Below, one piece after another: positions 52,908 to 63,400 of a DNA stretch of 64,000 bases; the first letter of the stretch is position 1, and each line of letters begins with the position of its first letter. Below the pieces are notes generated by a model, which was given only the letters and a program-made list of their open reading frames with translations, was not told the origin of the DNA and searched no databases. The translations under genes and the position numbers were made by a program. Where the stretch lies: positions 434,001-498,000 of the forward strand of contig CBDHHO010000001.1 in NCBI GenBank assembly GCA_965263485.1, given 5' to 3'. The DNA comes from Haliotispira sp965263485 (GTDB lineage Bacteria > Spirochaetota > Spirochaetia > SP-2023).

Positions 52908-52960
52908 ATGGAAAAAATGGAAGGAACAGTTTCCGGAGGCTTTCAGCGAAGACGGAACCA
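52908..52960 (+). pseudogene. Third mod gene start, collapsed fragment
   Basis: ATGGAAAAAATGG is joined directly to GAACAGTTTCCGGAGGCTTT and GAAGACGGAACCAC. These pieces match codons 1-4 and about 20-35 of mod2 (56354), with the middle deleted. It marks an additional lost mod copy at the island edge. Confidence 0.65.
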
Positions 52961-53048
52961 CAGATGAACACAGATAAATACGGATTTTCGCCTGAAGAAG
53001 AAACCCGAAAAATCATCTGTGTGAATTTGTGTCCATCTGTGGTTGTAA
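52957..53048. repeat. CCACAGATGNACACAGAT-type inverted repeat
   Basis: ACCACAGATGAACACAGAT and, in reverse, GTGTCCATCTGTGGT form the arms of a long stem-loop just before mod1. The same sequence type is translated at the start of the RhuM gene (55112-55180). Such repeats are widespread in unrelated bacteria and often mark recombining accessory DNA. Confidence 0.7.
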
Positions 53049-53064
53049 ATAGAGAGGTTTAATC

Positions 53065-55098
53065 ATGGAAAAAATGGACGGTAAAACAAAGGACATCGTA
53101 GCCGAAAACGTTGGCAAGCTGAAAGAGCTGTTTCCGGAAGCCTTCACCGAAGGCAAGGTGGACTTCGACATCCTGAAGGAAGTGCTCGGTACCTTTGTGG
53201 ACGACCGCGATGAACGCTACAGCTTTACATGGAACGGCAAAAGCCAAGCCCGGATGATTGCCCAGACCCCCAGCACCGGCACCCTGCGCCCCTGCAAGGA
53301 AGAATCGGTGGATTGGGATACCACCCAGAACATTTTCATTGAAGGCGACAATCTTGAGGTGCTCAAGCTCCTGCAGAAGAGCTACCACAAAAAAGTAAAG
53401 ATGATCTATATCGACCCGCCCTACAACACCGGCAACGACTTTGTGTATAAAGACAACTTCAAGGACAACATCAAAAACTATAAAGAGATCACCGGCCAGG
53501 TGGATGGTGAAGGTCGTAACCTCTCAAACAATCCAGAAACCAGCGGGCGCTATCATACAGATTGGTTAAACATGATGTATCCGAGGCTGAAACTGGCCAG
53601 AAACTTGTTGAAGGATGATGGGGTTATTTTTATCAGCATTGATGATAACGAATTGTCCAACCTCCGTAAAATGTGCGATGAGATTTTTGGGGAGGAGAAT
53701 TTTGTTTCAGACATGATCTGGGCTGCCGGAAGGAAAAATGATTCTAAATTAATATCGGTTTCTCATGAGTATATTATTTGTTATGCAAAAAATAAAGCTT
53801 ACCTAACAGAAAATAAAATATTATGGAGGCAAAGGAAAAAAGGACTTGAAGATATTTATGCAGAACATAACCGTCTAAGAAAACTGCATGGAGACAATTT
53901 TGCTGCAATGACCCAAGGATTAAAGGAGTGGTATAAAAATCTTGCAGATGCTCATCCTGCTAAGGCACATAAGCATTATTCTCACGTGGATTTTAGAGGG
54001 GTCTTTTTCCCAGATAATATCTCATGGCCTGGTGGTGGTGGGCCCCAATATGATGTCTTGCATCCATCGACGAATAAACCAGTCAAAATACCATCTCGTG
54101 GATGGATAACAAAAGATCAGAAAAAAATGCAAGAATGGATTAAGGATGAAAGGGTTTACTTTGGGGAAGATGAAACGAAAGTGCCTTGCATAAAATCCTA
54201 TCTAAACGATAGGGAACTTCAAACACCTTATAGCGTGTTTTATCAAGATGGACGTGCTGCGAGCAAGCGACTTCGGGCATTGATGGGAGAAGATTGTTTT
54301 GACTTTCCTAAAGACGAATTTGTTTTGCAAGAGCTTGTAGCAATATTAACAAGCGGAAATGACTTGATTCTTGATTTCTTCGCGGGATCAGGAACTTGTG
54401 GTCATTCAGTAATGCTCCAAAATGTTTTGAATAAGAACAATCAAAGATTCCTTCTCGTTCAATTACCAGAGCCATTAGATTTAACTAATAAAAGGCACAG
54501 AGTGGCCATTGGGTACTGTAATCAAATAGGAAAGCCTCATAATATTGCTGAATTGACAAAAGAACGCATCCGCCGAGCTGCCGCCAAGATCAAGCAAGAA
54601 TCCGTAAGGGCGATTCATGAATCGCCCCAACTCGAATCGCCCCAACTCGAATCGCCCCAACTCGAATCGCCCCAACTCGACCTCGGCTTCAAAGTATTCA
54701 AGCTCGACTCCACCAATATCAAACCATGGGAAGTCGACTTTGATCTGACGGAGCGCACCCTCGAAGACTATATCTCCAACATCAAAGCAGAGCGCCGAGA
54801 AGAAGATGTCCTATACGAGATCCTGCTTAAGTACGGACTCGACCTGACCTTACCTATCACTGAACACGCTATCGCCGGGCAAAAGGTATTCGATATCGGC
54901 ATGGGAGCACTCATCATCTGCCTATCGGATGCCATCTCTCTCGAAGTGGTCGAAGGCATTGCCAAGCTGAAAGACAAACTCAAACCGGAAATCATGCGCG
55001 TGGTATTTAAGGACTCCGGCTTCAAAGATGACGTGGTCAAAACCAATGCGGTTCAGATTCTCAAACAGGCTGGCATTGTCGATTTTAGGAGCTTGTGA
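53065..55098 (+). CDS. mod: Type III restriction-modification methyltransferase, copy 1 (intact)
   Basis: The protein is 677 residues. An N-terminal helical part (KLKELFPEAFTEGKVDFD) precedes the catalytic DPPY at 117-120 (MIYIDPPYNTGNDFVYKD). The target-recognition region spans about residues 215-420, and the SAM-binding DFFAGSGT is at 437-444, followed by a C-terminal domain. It would methylate adenine in a short asymmetric site. Four SPQL units (15-bp repeats, about 54615-54680) precede the C-terminal part. The ends are nearly identical to mod2 but the recognition region is unrelated, so the two methylate different sites. Its stop overlaps the RhuM start by one base. No complete res gene follows. 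Confidence 0.93.
   Translation: MEKMDGKTKDIVAENVGKLKELFPEAFTEGKVDFDILKEVLGTFVDDRDERYSFTWNGKSQARMIAQTPSTGTLRPCKEESVDWDTTQNIFIEGDNLEVLKLLQKSYHKKVKMIYIDPPYNTGNDFVYKDNFKDNIKNYKEITGQVDGEGRNLSNNPETSGRYHTDWLNMMYPRLKLARNLLKDDGVIFISIDDNELSNLRKMCDEIFGEENFVSDMIWAAGRKNDSKLISVSHEYIICYAKNKAYLTENKILWRQRKKGLEDIYAEHNRLRKLHGDNFAAMTQGLKEWYKNLADAHPAKAHKHYSHVDFRGVFFPDNISWPGGGGPQYDVLHPSTNKPVKIPSRGWITKDQKKMQEWIKDERVYFGEDETKVPCIKSYLNDRELQTPYSVFYQDGRAASKRLRALMGEDCFDFPKDEFVLQELVAILTSGNDLILDFFAGSGTCGHSVMLQNVLNKNNQRFLLVQLPEPLDLTNKRHRVAIGYCNQIGKPHNIAELTKERIRRAAAKIKQESVRAIHESPQLESPQLESPQLESPQLDLGFKVFKLDSTNIKPWEVDFDLTERTLEDYISNIKAERREEDVLYEILLKYGLDLTLPITEHAIAGQKVFDIGMGALIICLSDAISLEVVEGIAKLKDKLKPEIMRVVFKDSGFKDDVVKTNAVQILKQAGIVDFRSL
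54615..54680. repeat. 15-bp tandem repeat (ESPQL x 4) in mod1
   Basis: Four units of the type CGCCCCAACTCGAAT. mod2 has three units at about 59117-59165, so length varies in frame. Confidence 0.85.
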
Positions 55099-56210
55099 TG
55101 GGAAAGAAACCACAGATGGACACAGATGAACACGGATTGGGTAAAACCACGGAACACACAGAAAACACGGAAGAGCGTCGGTTGACTACACGGGACGAAA
55201 CGACTGATTTTTTGCTCTACACTGCTCCAGATGGTCAGGTGAAGGTGGAGTGTGTACTGCATGACGAGACGATCTGGCTAACGCAAAAGCGTATTGCTGA
55301 ATTGTTTGAAGTTGGAGTTCCAGCGATTTCCAAGCATTTAGACAATATTTACGCTGATGGGGAACTGGTGCGAGAGGCAACTGTTTCCATTTTGGAAACA
55401 GTTCAGCAGGAAGGCACACGTCAGGTTAAACGTAAGGTGGAGTTCTATAATCTGGATGCTATTATTTCCGTCGGTTACCGCGTTAATTCCTCCAAAGCCA
55501 CCCAGTTCCGTATCTGGGCAACGCAACTGTTAAAGGAATACATCACCAAAGGCTTTGCCATGGATGATGAGCGGCTGAAAAACGGGCGATTCTTCGGTAA
55601 GGATTACTTTCGTGAACTGCTGGAACGGGTCCGTTCTATCCGTGCTTCCGAACGCAGGATTTACCAGCAGATCACCGACATTTTTGCGGAGTGCAGTATC
55701 GACTACGACCCTAAGTCGCAAACTACGAAAAATTTCTACGCCCATGTGCAGGACAAGTTCCACTTTGCCATTACCGGATACACCGCAGCAGAAATCATCT
55801 ATCAGAACGCCGATGCCAAGAAGCCGCTGATGGGCATGATGACCTATAAGAATGCCCCTGATGGTCGTGTGCTCAAATCCGACACCACTATCGGCAAGAA
55901 TTACCTGAAGGAAGACGAGATCAGGAAACTTGAACGAGCGGTGGCGGGTTTCTTCGACTACATCGAGCGAATCATTGAAAACCGCACCACGTTCACCATG
56001 GAAAGTTTTGCCGAAAGCGTGAACCGCTTCCTGGAGTTTAACGAATATCAGATCCTCGAAAGCTATGGTTCCGTTTCTCGCAAAAAGTCGGAAGAAAAGG
56101 CATTCGCAGAATACGACAAGTTCAACAAAACCCAGCGCATCAAATCCGACTTTGACAAAGCCGTGAAACAAATCGAAGCCTCATCAAAAAAAGGCGGAAA
56201 CCATGAATAA
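55098..56210 (+). CDS. RhuM-family virulence-associated protein
   Basis: The protein is 370 residues. The core (ECVLHDETIWLTQKRIAELF, SKHLDNIYADGEL, YNLDAIISVGYRVNSSKATQFRIWA) is the RhuM/Fic-like DNA-binding family often found inside restriction-modification islands, with no proved function. The first 30 residues (PQMDTDEHGLGKTTEHTENTE) are a translated copy of the CCACAGATGGACACAGATG repeat and so were added by repeat DNA. ATG 55098 overlaps the mod1 TGA, so translation is coupled. Confidence 0.88.
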   Translation: MGKKPQMDTDEHGLGKTTEHTENTEERRLTTRDETTDFLLYTAPDGQVKVECVLHDETIWLTQKRIAELFEVGVPAISKHLDNIYADGELVREATVSILETVQQEGTRQVKRKVEFYNLDAIISVGYRVNSSKATQFRIWATQLLKEYITKGFAMDDERLKNGRFFGKDYFRELLERVRSIRASERRIYQQITDIFAECSIDYDPKSQTTKNFYAHVQDKFHFAITGYTAAEIIYQNADAKKPLMGMMTYKNAPDGRVLKSDTTIGKNYLKEDEIRKLERAVAGFFDYIERIIENRTTFTMESFAESVNRFLEFNEYQILESYGSVSRKKSEEKAFAEYDKFNKTQRIKSDFDKAVKQIEASSKKGGNHE

Positions 56211-56260
56211 TCAATTTTCGTGCCTCTCGTATATTCAGTGGTTAAAAACGGAGGTGCCCA

Positions 56261-56350
56261 ATGAAAATTAAATTTGACGCAAATCTGGACTTCCAGAAAC
56301 AACCCATTAAAATGGGAATTGGATTCATTGCGCCTGAAAAAGGAGAATAA
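56261..56350 (+). pseudogene. Type III res subunit, N-terminal stub 1
   Basis: A 29-codon frame, MKIKFDANLDFQKQPI followed by KMGIGFIAPEKGE, has a good ribosome-binding site (GGAGG). The first 16 residues match the start of the res fragment at 59584. The helicase and nuclease body is gone. It ends 3 bp before mod2 and its last codons carry the mod2 ribosome-binding site. Confidence 0.7.
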
Positions 56351-56353
56351 ATA

Positions 56354-57031
56354 ATGGAAAAACTAAACAGAAAATCAAAAGATATTACCGCAGAGAATAT
56401 CCAAAAATTAAAGGAACTGTTTCCAGAGGCCTTCACCGAAGACGGAACCACGAAAGACACGAAAATTGATTTTGAGGTTTTGAAAGAGCTGTTAGGCGAG
56501 CATGTCAGCAAAGAAGATGAACGCTACAGCTTTACATGGAACGGCAAAAGCAAGGCCCGGATGCTCGCCCAAACCCCAAGCACCGGCACGCTGCGCCCCT
56601 GCAAGGAAGAGTCGGTGGATTGGGATTCCACGCAGAATATTTTCATTGAAGGCGACAACCTTGAAGTGCTCAAGCTCCTGCAGAAGAGCTATCACAAAAA
56701 GGTGAAGATGATCTATATCGATCCACCGTACAACACGGGCAAAGATTTTGTGTATAAGGATAACTTCAAGGACAACATCAAGAACTATAAGGAAATCACC
56801 GGACAGGTAGACGGTGAAGGCCGTAACCTCTCGAACAATCCCGAAACCAGTGGGCGCTATCATACCGATTGGTTAAATATGATGTATCCGCGTCTGAAGC
56901 TCGCCCGAAACCTGCTTAAGGATGATGGGGTTATTTTTATTAGTATAGATGATAATGAAGTATCGAATCTAAGGAAAATGTGTGATGAGATTTTTGGTGA
57001 GGAGAATTTTATAGCATGTCTACCGACTGTA
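56354..57031 (+). pseudogene. Type III mod copy 2, 5' part (split by the IS)
   Basis: The first 226 codons include MIYIDPPYNTGKDFVYKD (DPPY at 123-126) and stop at EENFIACLPTV, where the IS begins. The frame then meets a stop within the IS end. The 5' part is nearly identical to mod1 up to CDEIFGEENF. AGGAG lies nine bases before ATG 56354. Confidence 0.9.
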
Positions 57032-58282
57032 GGGCACCTCTAAAAATCCAGCACTGGACAAATCACAATTATTCAATTACAATACAATAATATTGGAGGA
57101 TCATTATGATTGAAATGACAAGTGAAATAATATATCAGGATGTAAAACGTACAAATCCTTTTATATTCGAACTTAAAAAATCTATCGATTGGGATAGAAT
57201 CTCAGAGACTATTTCTCAACATATCCCTAAAAAGAAGAACAATTCTGGAAGGCCAAGATTCCCTGTCTCCCAAATGTTGCGCATTCTCATCCTTCAGGAA
57301 ACCTACAACCTCTCTGATGATGCCATGGAGGTCCAAATCAATGGTAGCATCTATTTCAAATTCTTTCTTGACATGAGCCTGCTTGATAAATCTCCCGATT
57401 CCAAAACCATTTGGTCCTTCAAGGAAACGCTGCGCAAACTCAATCTCGAGCAAACGCTTTTTCTTGAGTTCCATAAATTTCTTGCTGAAAGAAAGATAAA
57501 ACTGCACAAAGGGAATATTGTGGACGCCAGCTTTGTCAAAGTGCCTGTGCAGCGCAATACCAGAGAAGAAAACCAGCAGATCAAAAATGATGAAATCCCT
57601 CCATCATTCAAGGAAAACGAGAATAAAATGAGGCAAAAAGATACGGATGCAAGGTGGACAAAGAAAAATAGCAAAAGCCACTACGGATACAAAAATCACA
57701 TTGCAACGGCGACTAACGAGCAGTTTATTACCGCTTACGAAGTAAGTGCAGCTAATGTGCACGACTCACAGGTGCTTGCAGCTATTTTATCCGAAGGCGT
57801 CACGCAGATATATGGGGATAGTGCGTACCGAAGTGAAAAGATAACAAATGAACTACGGAAGAAAGGCGTGAGGAACTTTATTCATCACCGAAAATATCGA
57901 GATACTTCACTTACAGAGAAGCAATTAGAAAGTAACCGCCGCAAGTCAAAGACCCGGGCGAAAGTGGAGCATATATTTGCATGGTTTCGCAATTTCATGA
58001 ATAGGGGATTAGAGTTGCGATGTATAGGGATAGATCGGGTAAGGTTTCGTATGGGGTTACGAAATACTGTGTATAATATGTTAAAATATGTTTCAATTAC
58101 AGCATAACAGTAGATAATTGTATCTAAAATGCTGTAAATAATGATTTTTTTATGTAAATTCTAATTTTATTAGAATTTATTGATCGTAATTAATCTGGAT
58201 CCAACTATTTTTTGTGCTATTTTGTTATGATTAAGGAAGGATTTTTGATTTTACATCGCAATGCCGATTTTTAGAGGTCCCC
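57032..58282 (+). mobile_element. IS5-family-like insertion sequence, 1,251 bp, with TGTA duplication
   Basis: Termini GGGCACCTCTAAAAATCC and GATTTTTAGAGGTCCCC are 16-bp inverted repeats with one mismatch. The 4-bp target duplication is TGTA (57028-57031 and 58283-58286). One transposase gene fills the element. The termini are those of the MITE-1 family, so this IS is the likely source of the transposition activity. Confidence 0.95.
57106..58107 (+). CDS. IS5-family DDE transposase
   Basis: The protein is 333 residues with GGAGG before ATG 57106. The N-terminal region has RPRFPVSQMLRILILQETYN and DKSPDSKTIWSFKE. The catalytic triad fits D140 (NIVDASFVKVP), D238 (IYGDSAYRSE) and E288 (KTRAKVEHIFAWFRNF). 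It cuts and joins DNA at the element ends. The frame is complete, so the IS looks active, and it may act in trans on the MITEs. Its A+T-rich codons differ from the housekeeping genes here, which suggests recent arrival. Confidence 0.95.
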   Translation: MIEMTSEIIYQDVKRTNPFIFELKKSIDWDRISETISQHIPKKKNNSGRPRFPVSQMLRILILQETYNLSDDAMEVQINGSIYFKFFLDMSLLDKSPDSKTIWSFKETLRKLNLEQTLFLEFHKFLAERKIKLHKGNIVDASFVKVPVQRNTREENQQIKNDEIPPSFKENENKMRQKDTDARWTKKNSKSHYGYKNHIATATNEQFITAYEVSAANVHDSQVLAAILSEGVTQIYGDSAYRSEKITNELRKKGVRNFIHHRKYRDTSLTEKQLESNRRKSKTRAKVEHIFAWFRNFMNRGLELRCIGIDRVRFRMGLRNTVYNMLKYVSITA

Positions 58283-58286
58283 TGTA

Positions 58287-59582
58287 ATGAATTTGAAGGG
58301 AAATAATGACCAATTTGGGTTTGCTGGAACCCATGAGCTTACAGTTGTCTACCTTAAAGACAAAGAGAGTTTAGAGGATCTAAATGGAATCCCCTTAGAT
58401 GAAGCCGATTATTCTGATTACTCAGATTCTGATGATTCTGGCGCGTATAAACAAGGGGCTACGCTTATGCGAACAGGTGAAGCAGGTGCGCGTGAAAAAC
58501 GGCCAAAAGGTTATTACCCTATTTATGTTAGTAAAGATTTATGCAGGATTTCTCTTTCTAAGATTTCTGAGGACGATTTTGAAGTATATCCAAAAACAGT
58601 TTCAGGAAAAGAAATGTCTTGGCGACGTTCTCCTAAATTCCTTGAAGAAACAATAAGTCAGTTTATTGTAAAACAAACAAATAACGGAATTTCATTTTAC
58701 AAAAAACAACGGCTTGCTGATGATAAACTAAGAGGGAAAAAACCAAAAACACTATTCTATAAACCAGAGTACAGTAGTGGTAATGGCACTGAGGTATTAA
58801 AAAAACTTTTTGAAGGAAGGATTTTTGATAACCCAAAACCAACAACTTTGATTTCAGATTTTATTTCGATTGGGCTAAATAGCGATGATCTTATCTTAGA
58901 TTTTTTCGCAGGTTCCTCCACCACTGCTCATGCAACTTTGCAACTAAACGCTGGAGACGGTGGCAATCGAAAATTCATCATGGTGCAACTCCCCGAAGCA
59001 ACGGACGAAAAATCTGAAGCCAACAAAGCAGGCTACAAAACCATCGCGGAAATAAGCAAAGAACGCATCCGCCGGGCTGCCGCCAAGCTCAAGGAAGAAT
59101 CCGTAAGGGCGATTCATGAATCGCCCCAACTCGAATCGCCCCAACTCGAATCGCCCCAACTCGACCTCGGCTTCAAAGTATTCAAACTCGACTCCACCAA
59201 TATCAAACCGTGGGAAGTCGACTTTGACCTGACGAAAAGCACACTCGAAGACTATATCTCCAACATCAAAGCAGACCGCCACGAAGAAGATGTTCTATAC
59301 GAAATCCTGCTCAAATACGGACTCGACCTGACCTTACCTATCACTGAACACGCTATCGCCGGGCAAAAGGTATTCGATATCGGCATGGGAGCACTCATCA
59401 TCTGCCTATCGGATGCCATCTCTCTCGAAGTGGTCGAAGGCATTGCCAAGCTGAAAGACAAACTCAAACCGGAAATCATGCGCGTGGTATTCAAGGACGC
59501 AGGGTTCAAAGATGACGTGGTCAAAACCAATGCGGTTGCGATACTCAAACAAGCTGGCATTGTCGATGTAAGGAGCTTGTAA
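58287..59582 (+). pseudogene. Type III mod copy 2, 3' part (split by the IS)
   Basis: The frame resumes as MNLKGNNDQFGFAGTHEL, which continues LPTV in exact frame when the IS and one TGTA are removed; the restored protein would have 657 residues. It has a different target-recognition region from mod1 and the SAM motif DFFAGSST. A C-terminal part almost identical to mod1 (DLGFKVFKLDSTNIKPWEVD to the end) follows. Three SPQL units are present. An ATG at 58287 could allow a truncated protein lacking DPPY. Confidence 0.9.
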
Positions 59583-59583
59583 G

Positions 59584-59772
59584 ATGAAGATACAATTTGA
59601 TTCTAATCTGGACTTCCAGAAACAGGCCATAGAATCCGTCGCCGGAATATTTGAAGGCCAGGAAATATGCCAGACCAATTTTACGGTGGCCCCGCTGCAG
59701 TACACGACCCAACAGGTCATTCCCGGCATTGGAAGTCCCGGAGAGCTCAATACTGGGCACCGGAACCGCTGA
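59584..59772 (+). pseudogene. Type III res subunit, N-terminal stub 2
   Basis: MKIQFDSNLDFQKQAIESVA to QTNFTVAPLQ is the normal start of Type III Res proteins. It then runs into unrelated residues and stops after 62 codons. It is placed directly after mod2 with a ribosome-binding site, as expected for a mod-res operon. The ATPase and nuclease domains are missing. Confidence 0.75.
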
Positions 59773-60244
59773 TCCGCTGGCCGATACCCGAACCCAGAAC
59801 ACCATCGAACTACCTGAAAATGCCATGATCCGCCCGGAAGGCGACTGGGATCTGGTCCACGGGGAGTTGATGACCTTCGCCAATCCCGGTTTCGATCTGC
59901 CGCCCATCGATCAGCTGGAGGCGTTCGATCCCAATGGAAGAAGCATGTATCTGCGGGTTCTTGTGGTTGCTGAATGCCAAGATCGACTTTTCTCTTGCTG
60001 GACATACCATGGCCTCGACCATATCCTCCGAGGCAGTTTGCACCTTCCCCGTGGGTACTGAGACGGCAAGAAATTCGGCTAGACTCGGTTAAATCCGGAA
60101 AGAAAACTTAATTTTTTCATTTCATCTATATATCTTTAACCCTGTTTAACCTAATGTAGCCGGATTGTGCCACTATGGGATGCCGTCCGGTTAAACAACT
60201 TGACGAGCCGTTTGGACGGCCCTCAAAGAATGATGGAGTCGAAA
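59773..60244. other. Non-coding stretch with coding-like remnant
   Basis: The first 290 bp carry an open frame with protein-like sequence (ENAMIRPEGDWDLVHGELMT, NPGFDLPPIDQLEAFDPNG) but no proper start and no family I know. It probably belongs to a deleted gene. The last 120 bp are A+T-rich (TTTCATCTATATATCTTTAA) and may hold the promoter of the HTH-helicase operon. Confidence 0.4.
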
Positions 60245-60442
60245 ATGGAAGACAGATGGTTGTCCGTAGATGAAATTGGAGACTATCTCGGGATCAAACG
60301 AGATACCGTCTATAAGTGGATAAGCGAAAAAGGCATGCCCGCCCACAAAATCGGTCGTCTTTGGAAATTCAAGAAAGACGAGGTCGATACATGGGTTCGT
60401 GACGGGAAAGCAAGTGATTCTAAAGAGGGTGAAGATCAGTGA
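60245..60442 (+). CDS. Excisionase-type HTH protein (MerR-like helix_turn_helix_17)
   Basis: The protein is 65 residues. MEDRWLSVDEIGDYLGIKRD, TVYKWISEKGMP, KIGRLWKFKKDEVDTWV is the standard DNA-binding domain of the excisionase/SinR-like family. GGAG lies six bases before ATG 60245. The TGA overlaps the next gene's GTG by four bases, so the protein probably controls the operon or takes part in the system's DNA recognition. Confidence 0.9.
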   Translation: MEDRWLSVDEIGDYLGIKRDTVYKWISEKGMPAHKIGRLWKFKKDEVDTWVRDGKASDSKEGEDQ

Positions 60443-63400
60443 AGCAGTCTGCGGGAATACTTGATAATAAATCTCTGGGTAATGTTGCTTCCGAGCTCAA
60501 AGGAAATATTGCTGCCGGATGCACTCTTTCCGTCGTTTCCGCTCTGTTTTCTCTTTACGCCTATGACGAGCTTAAAAAGGAGCTTTCAAAAGTTTCTAAG
60601 TTCAGGCTCCTTGTTCCATGTCATGGAGATGAAGAAGGCTTCCTTAAAAACCTAGCTGGAAATCACTTGGACCGTCGTTTACGCAATCGACTTGATGTTA
60701 CTCGGATTGCACGGGAGTGCTCAGAGTGGCTGAAACAAAAATGCGAAGTCCGCGAATTGCCATCATCGGTTCACCAGAACCTAATTCATTTATCTCATAC
60801 CGGTAGCGATGAACATCTTGCCATTGTGGGCAGTTCATCTTTTACCACCGATGGTTTAGGTATCGTTCCATCTGAATCCCACCATATGAACACCTGCTTT
60901 CGCAGCTCTGATGAGGCGCATTCGCTCATCAAGTGGTTTGATGGACTGTGGGCTTCAGGAAGAAATAGCCATGATTTTGAAACGATTCTTCAAGACGCTC
61001 TTGCGCTTGTTTATTCCGATAAGACTCCCCAGCAAATCTACTTTCTAACTCTGTTCAATATTTTCAGGGATTTTATCGGCGAGCTCGATGAAGACAAGAT
61101 CATCAAAACCCAGACTGGAATTAAGGACACGCAGGTCTGGCAGAAGCTTTACAAATTTCAGCGGGATGGAGTAATTGGTGCCATCGATAAAATTGAACGC
61201 TACAACGGCTGCATCATTGCGGACAGCGTGGGATTGGGGAAGACTTTCGAGGCACTGGCGGTTATTAAATACTACGAACTCCGAAACGATAGAGTTCTCG
61301 TTTTGTGTCCTAAGAAGTTAAGGGAAAACTGGTCCTTATATACTATTAATGACAAGCGGAACATTCTTGCCTCGGACAGGTTTCATTATGATATTCTCAA
61401 TCACACCGATCTGACCCGCACGAAAGGGAAGTCCGGGGAGATCAATTTAGAGACCTTGAACTGGGGAAACTATGACCTAATCGTTATTGACGAGTCACAC
61501 AACTTCAGAAATACCCCGGCCCGCAAAGATGATTCTCTGACTCGCTATTCCAGATTAATGAATGAGATCCTCAAAACAGGGGTAAAAACCAAAGTACTGA
61601 TGCTTTCGGCTACGCCGGTGAATAACCGGATGAACGATCTGAAAAACCAGGTTGCGTTTATTGTTGAAGCAAAAGATGCTGCGCTAAAGAGCAATGGTAT
61701 CCCCAGCATAGAACAGACCTTGAAAATGGCTCAGATGCGCTTCAATGCGTGGCTGAAATTGGACGAGAGCAAAAGAACCACCGAATCCCTGCTGGTGACT
61801 TTAAATTTTGACTATTTTAAATTGCTGGACATTCTGACCATTGCCCGCTCCAGAAAGCATATCGAAAAATATTATGATGTTAGCGAAATCGGAAAATTCC
61901 CGAAGAGGCTCAAACCCATAAATATCAAGACAGATATTGATACAGAGGGGCACTTCCCGGAACTTGAGAATATTAATAAAAATATCCGACTTCTTAAATT
62001 GAGTGCCTATGCTCCTTTGAAGTATGTCCTGCCGCAAAAGGCTGAAGAGTATAGCCGCAAGTATGACAAGGAGCTGAAGGGCGGTTCGGTGTTCCGGCAG
62101 GTGGATCGCGAGCAGAATTTGATTCACTTGATGCGGGCGAATCTATTTAAACGAATGGAAAGTTCTATCAATTCCTTCACAACGACACTGGGAAAACTGC
62201 TCGGCGAAGTAACTTCTCTGCTTCAGAAAATCGCAGACCACAACAACGATGATGATGTTGAAGAGTTTGATATTGAGGAGATCGAAATTGAAGATGAGGC
62301 ATTCTCTCCCTTTGTGGTTGGCAAGAAAGTCAAGGTACTGATCCAGGACATGGACACGATTCGCTGGAAGCAGGAGCTTGAAGAGGATCGAGAAATTCTG
62401 AGAAAACTCATTGCGTTTTCACAGTCCGTTAAGGCCCCACAAGATAAAAAACTCAGTAAGTTGAAGGAGCTTATCGGTTGCAAAGTTGCCCATCCTATTA
62501 ATCCGGATAATAAAAAGATTATCGTCTTTACTGCATTTGCTGATACGGCTAAGTATCTCTATGATAATATTTCGGAATGGACTGAAAAAGAAGAGTTGGG
62601 CGTGTATGCCGCACTGGTAACCGGCTCCGGTGAGAACAAAACGAATATGCCCGGAATACGAAAGGATCTGGCATCAATCATCACGTCCTTTTCTCCGGTA
62701 TCCAAAGAGCGAGACAAGATTGCCCCTGAGATCTCCAAAGAGATAGACCTGCTGATTGCCACGGATTGCATTTCAGAAGGGCAAAACCTGCAGGATTGCG
62801 ATTACCTGATCAACTACGACATCCACTGGAACCCGGTTCGGATTATCCAGCGTTTTGGCCGTGTCGACAGGCTGGGTTCAAAGAATGACAAAATCCAGTT
62901 GGTGAACTTCTGGCCCAACATGGAGCTGGACGAATACATCAATCTTGAGTCCCGTGTTTCCGGGCGTATGGTCTTGCTGGATATTTCGGCCACCGGTGAA
63001 GAGAATGTCATAGAATTTGCCAATCCCGGTAAAATGAATGATCTCGAATATCGCCGTAAACAGCTCGAAAAGCTTCAGGACGAAGTCGTCGATATTGATG
63101 ATGTTGAAGGCGGTATTTCTATTACAGATTTAACGTTGAACGATTTCCGTATGGATCTCAGCGATTACATAAAAGAGCATGAGGCCCTGCTGGAGCGGAT
63201 ACCCCCGGGAGCTTATGCCGTGGCCACTATCGATGAGTCTCTGAAAGGGGAATTTTCTCCCGGAGTGATTTTCTGCCTCAGGCATGAAGGTTCCCAAACG
63301 GTTTCAGACTCCACCTATGCCTTGTCTCCTTACTATCTGATCTACGTAAAGAATAATGGTTCGGTTGTTATGCAGTTTACTCAGACTAAAAAAATTCTGG

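Noticed and set aside
59651..60061. 136-codon frame after the res stub
   Set aside because: No sensible start and no recognised family; treated as a remnant.
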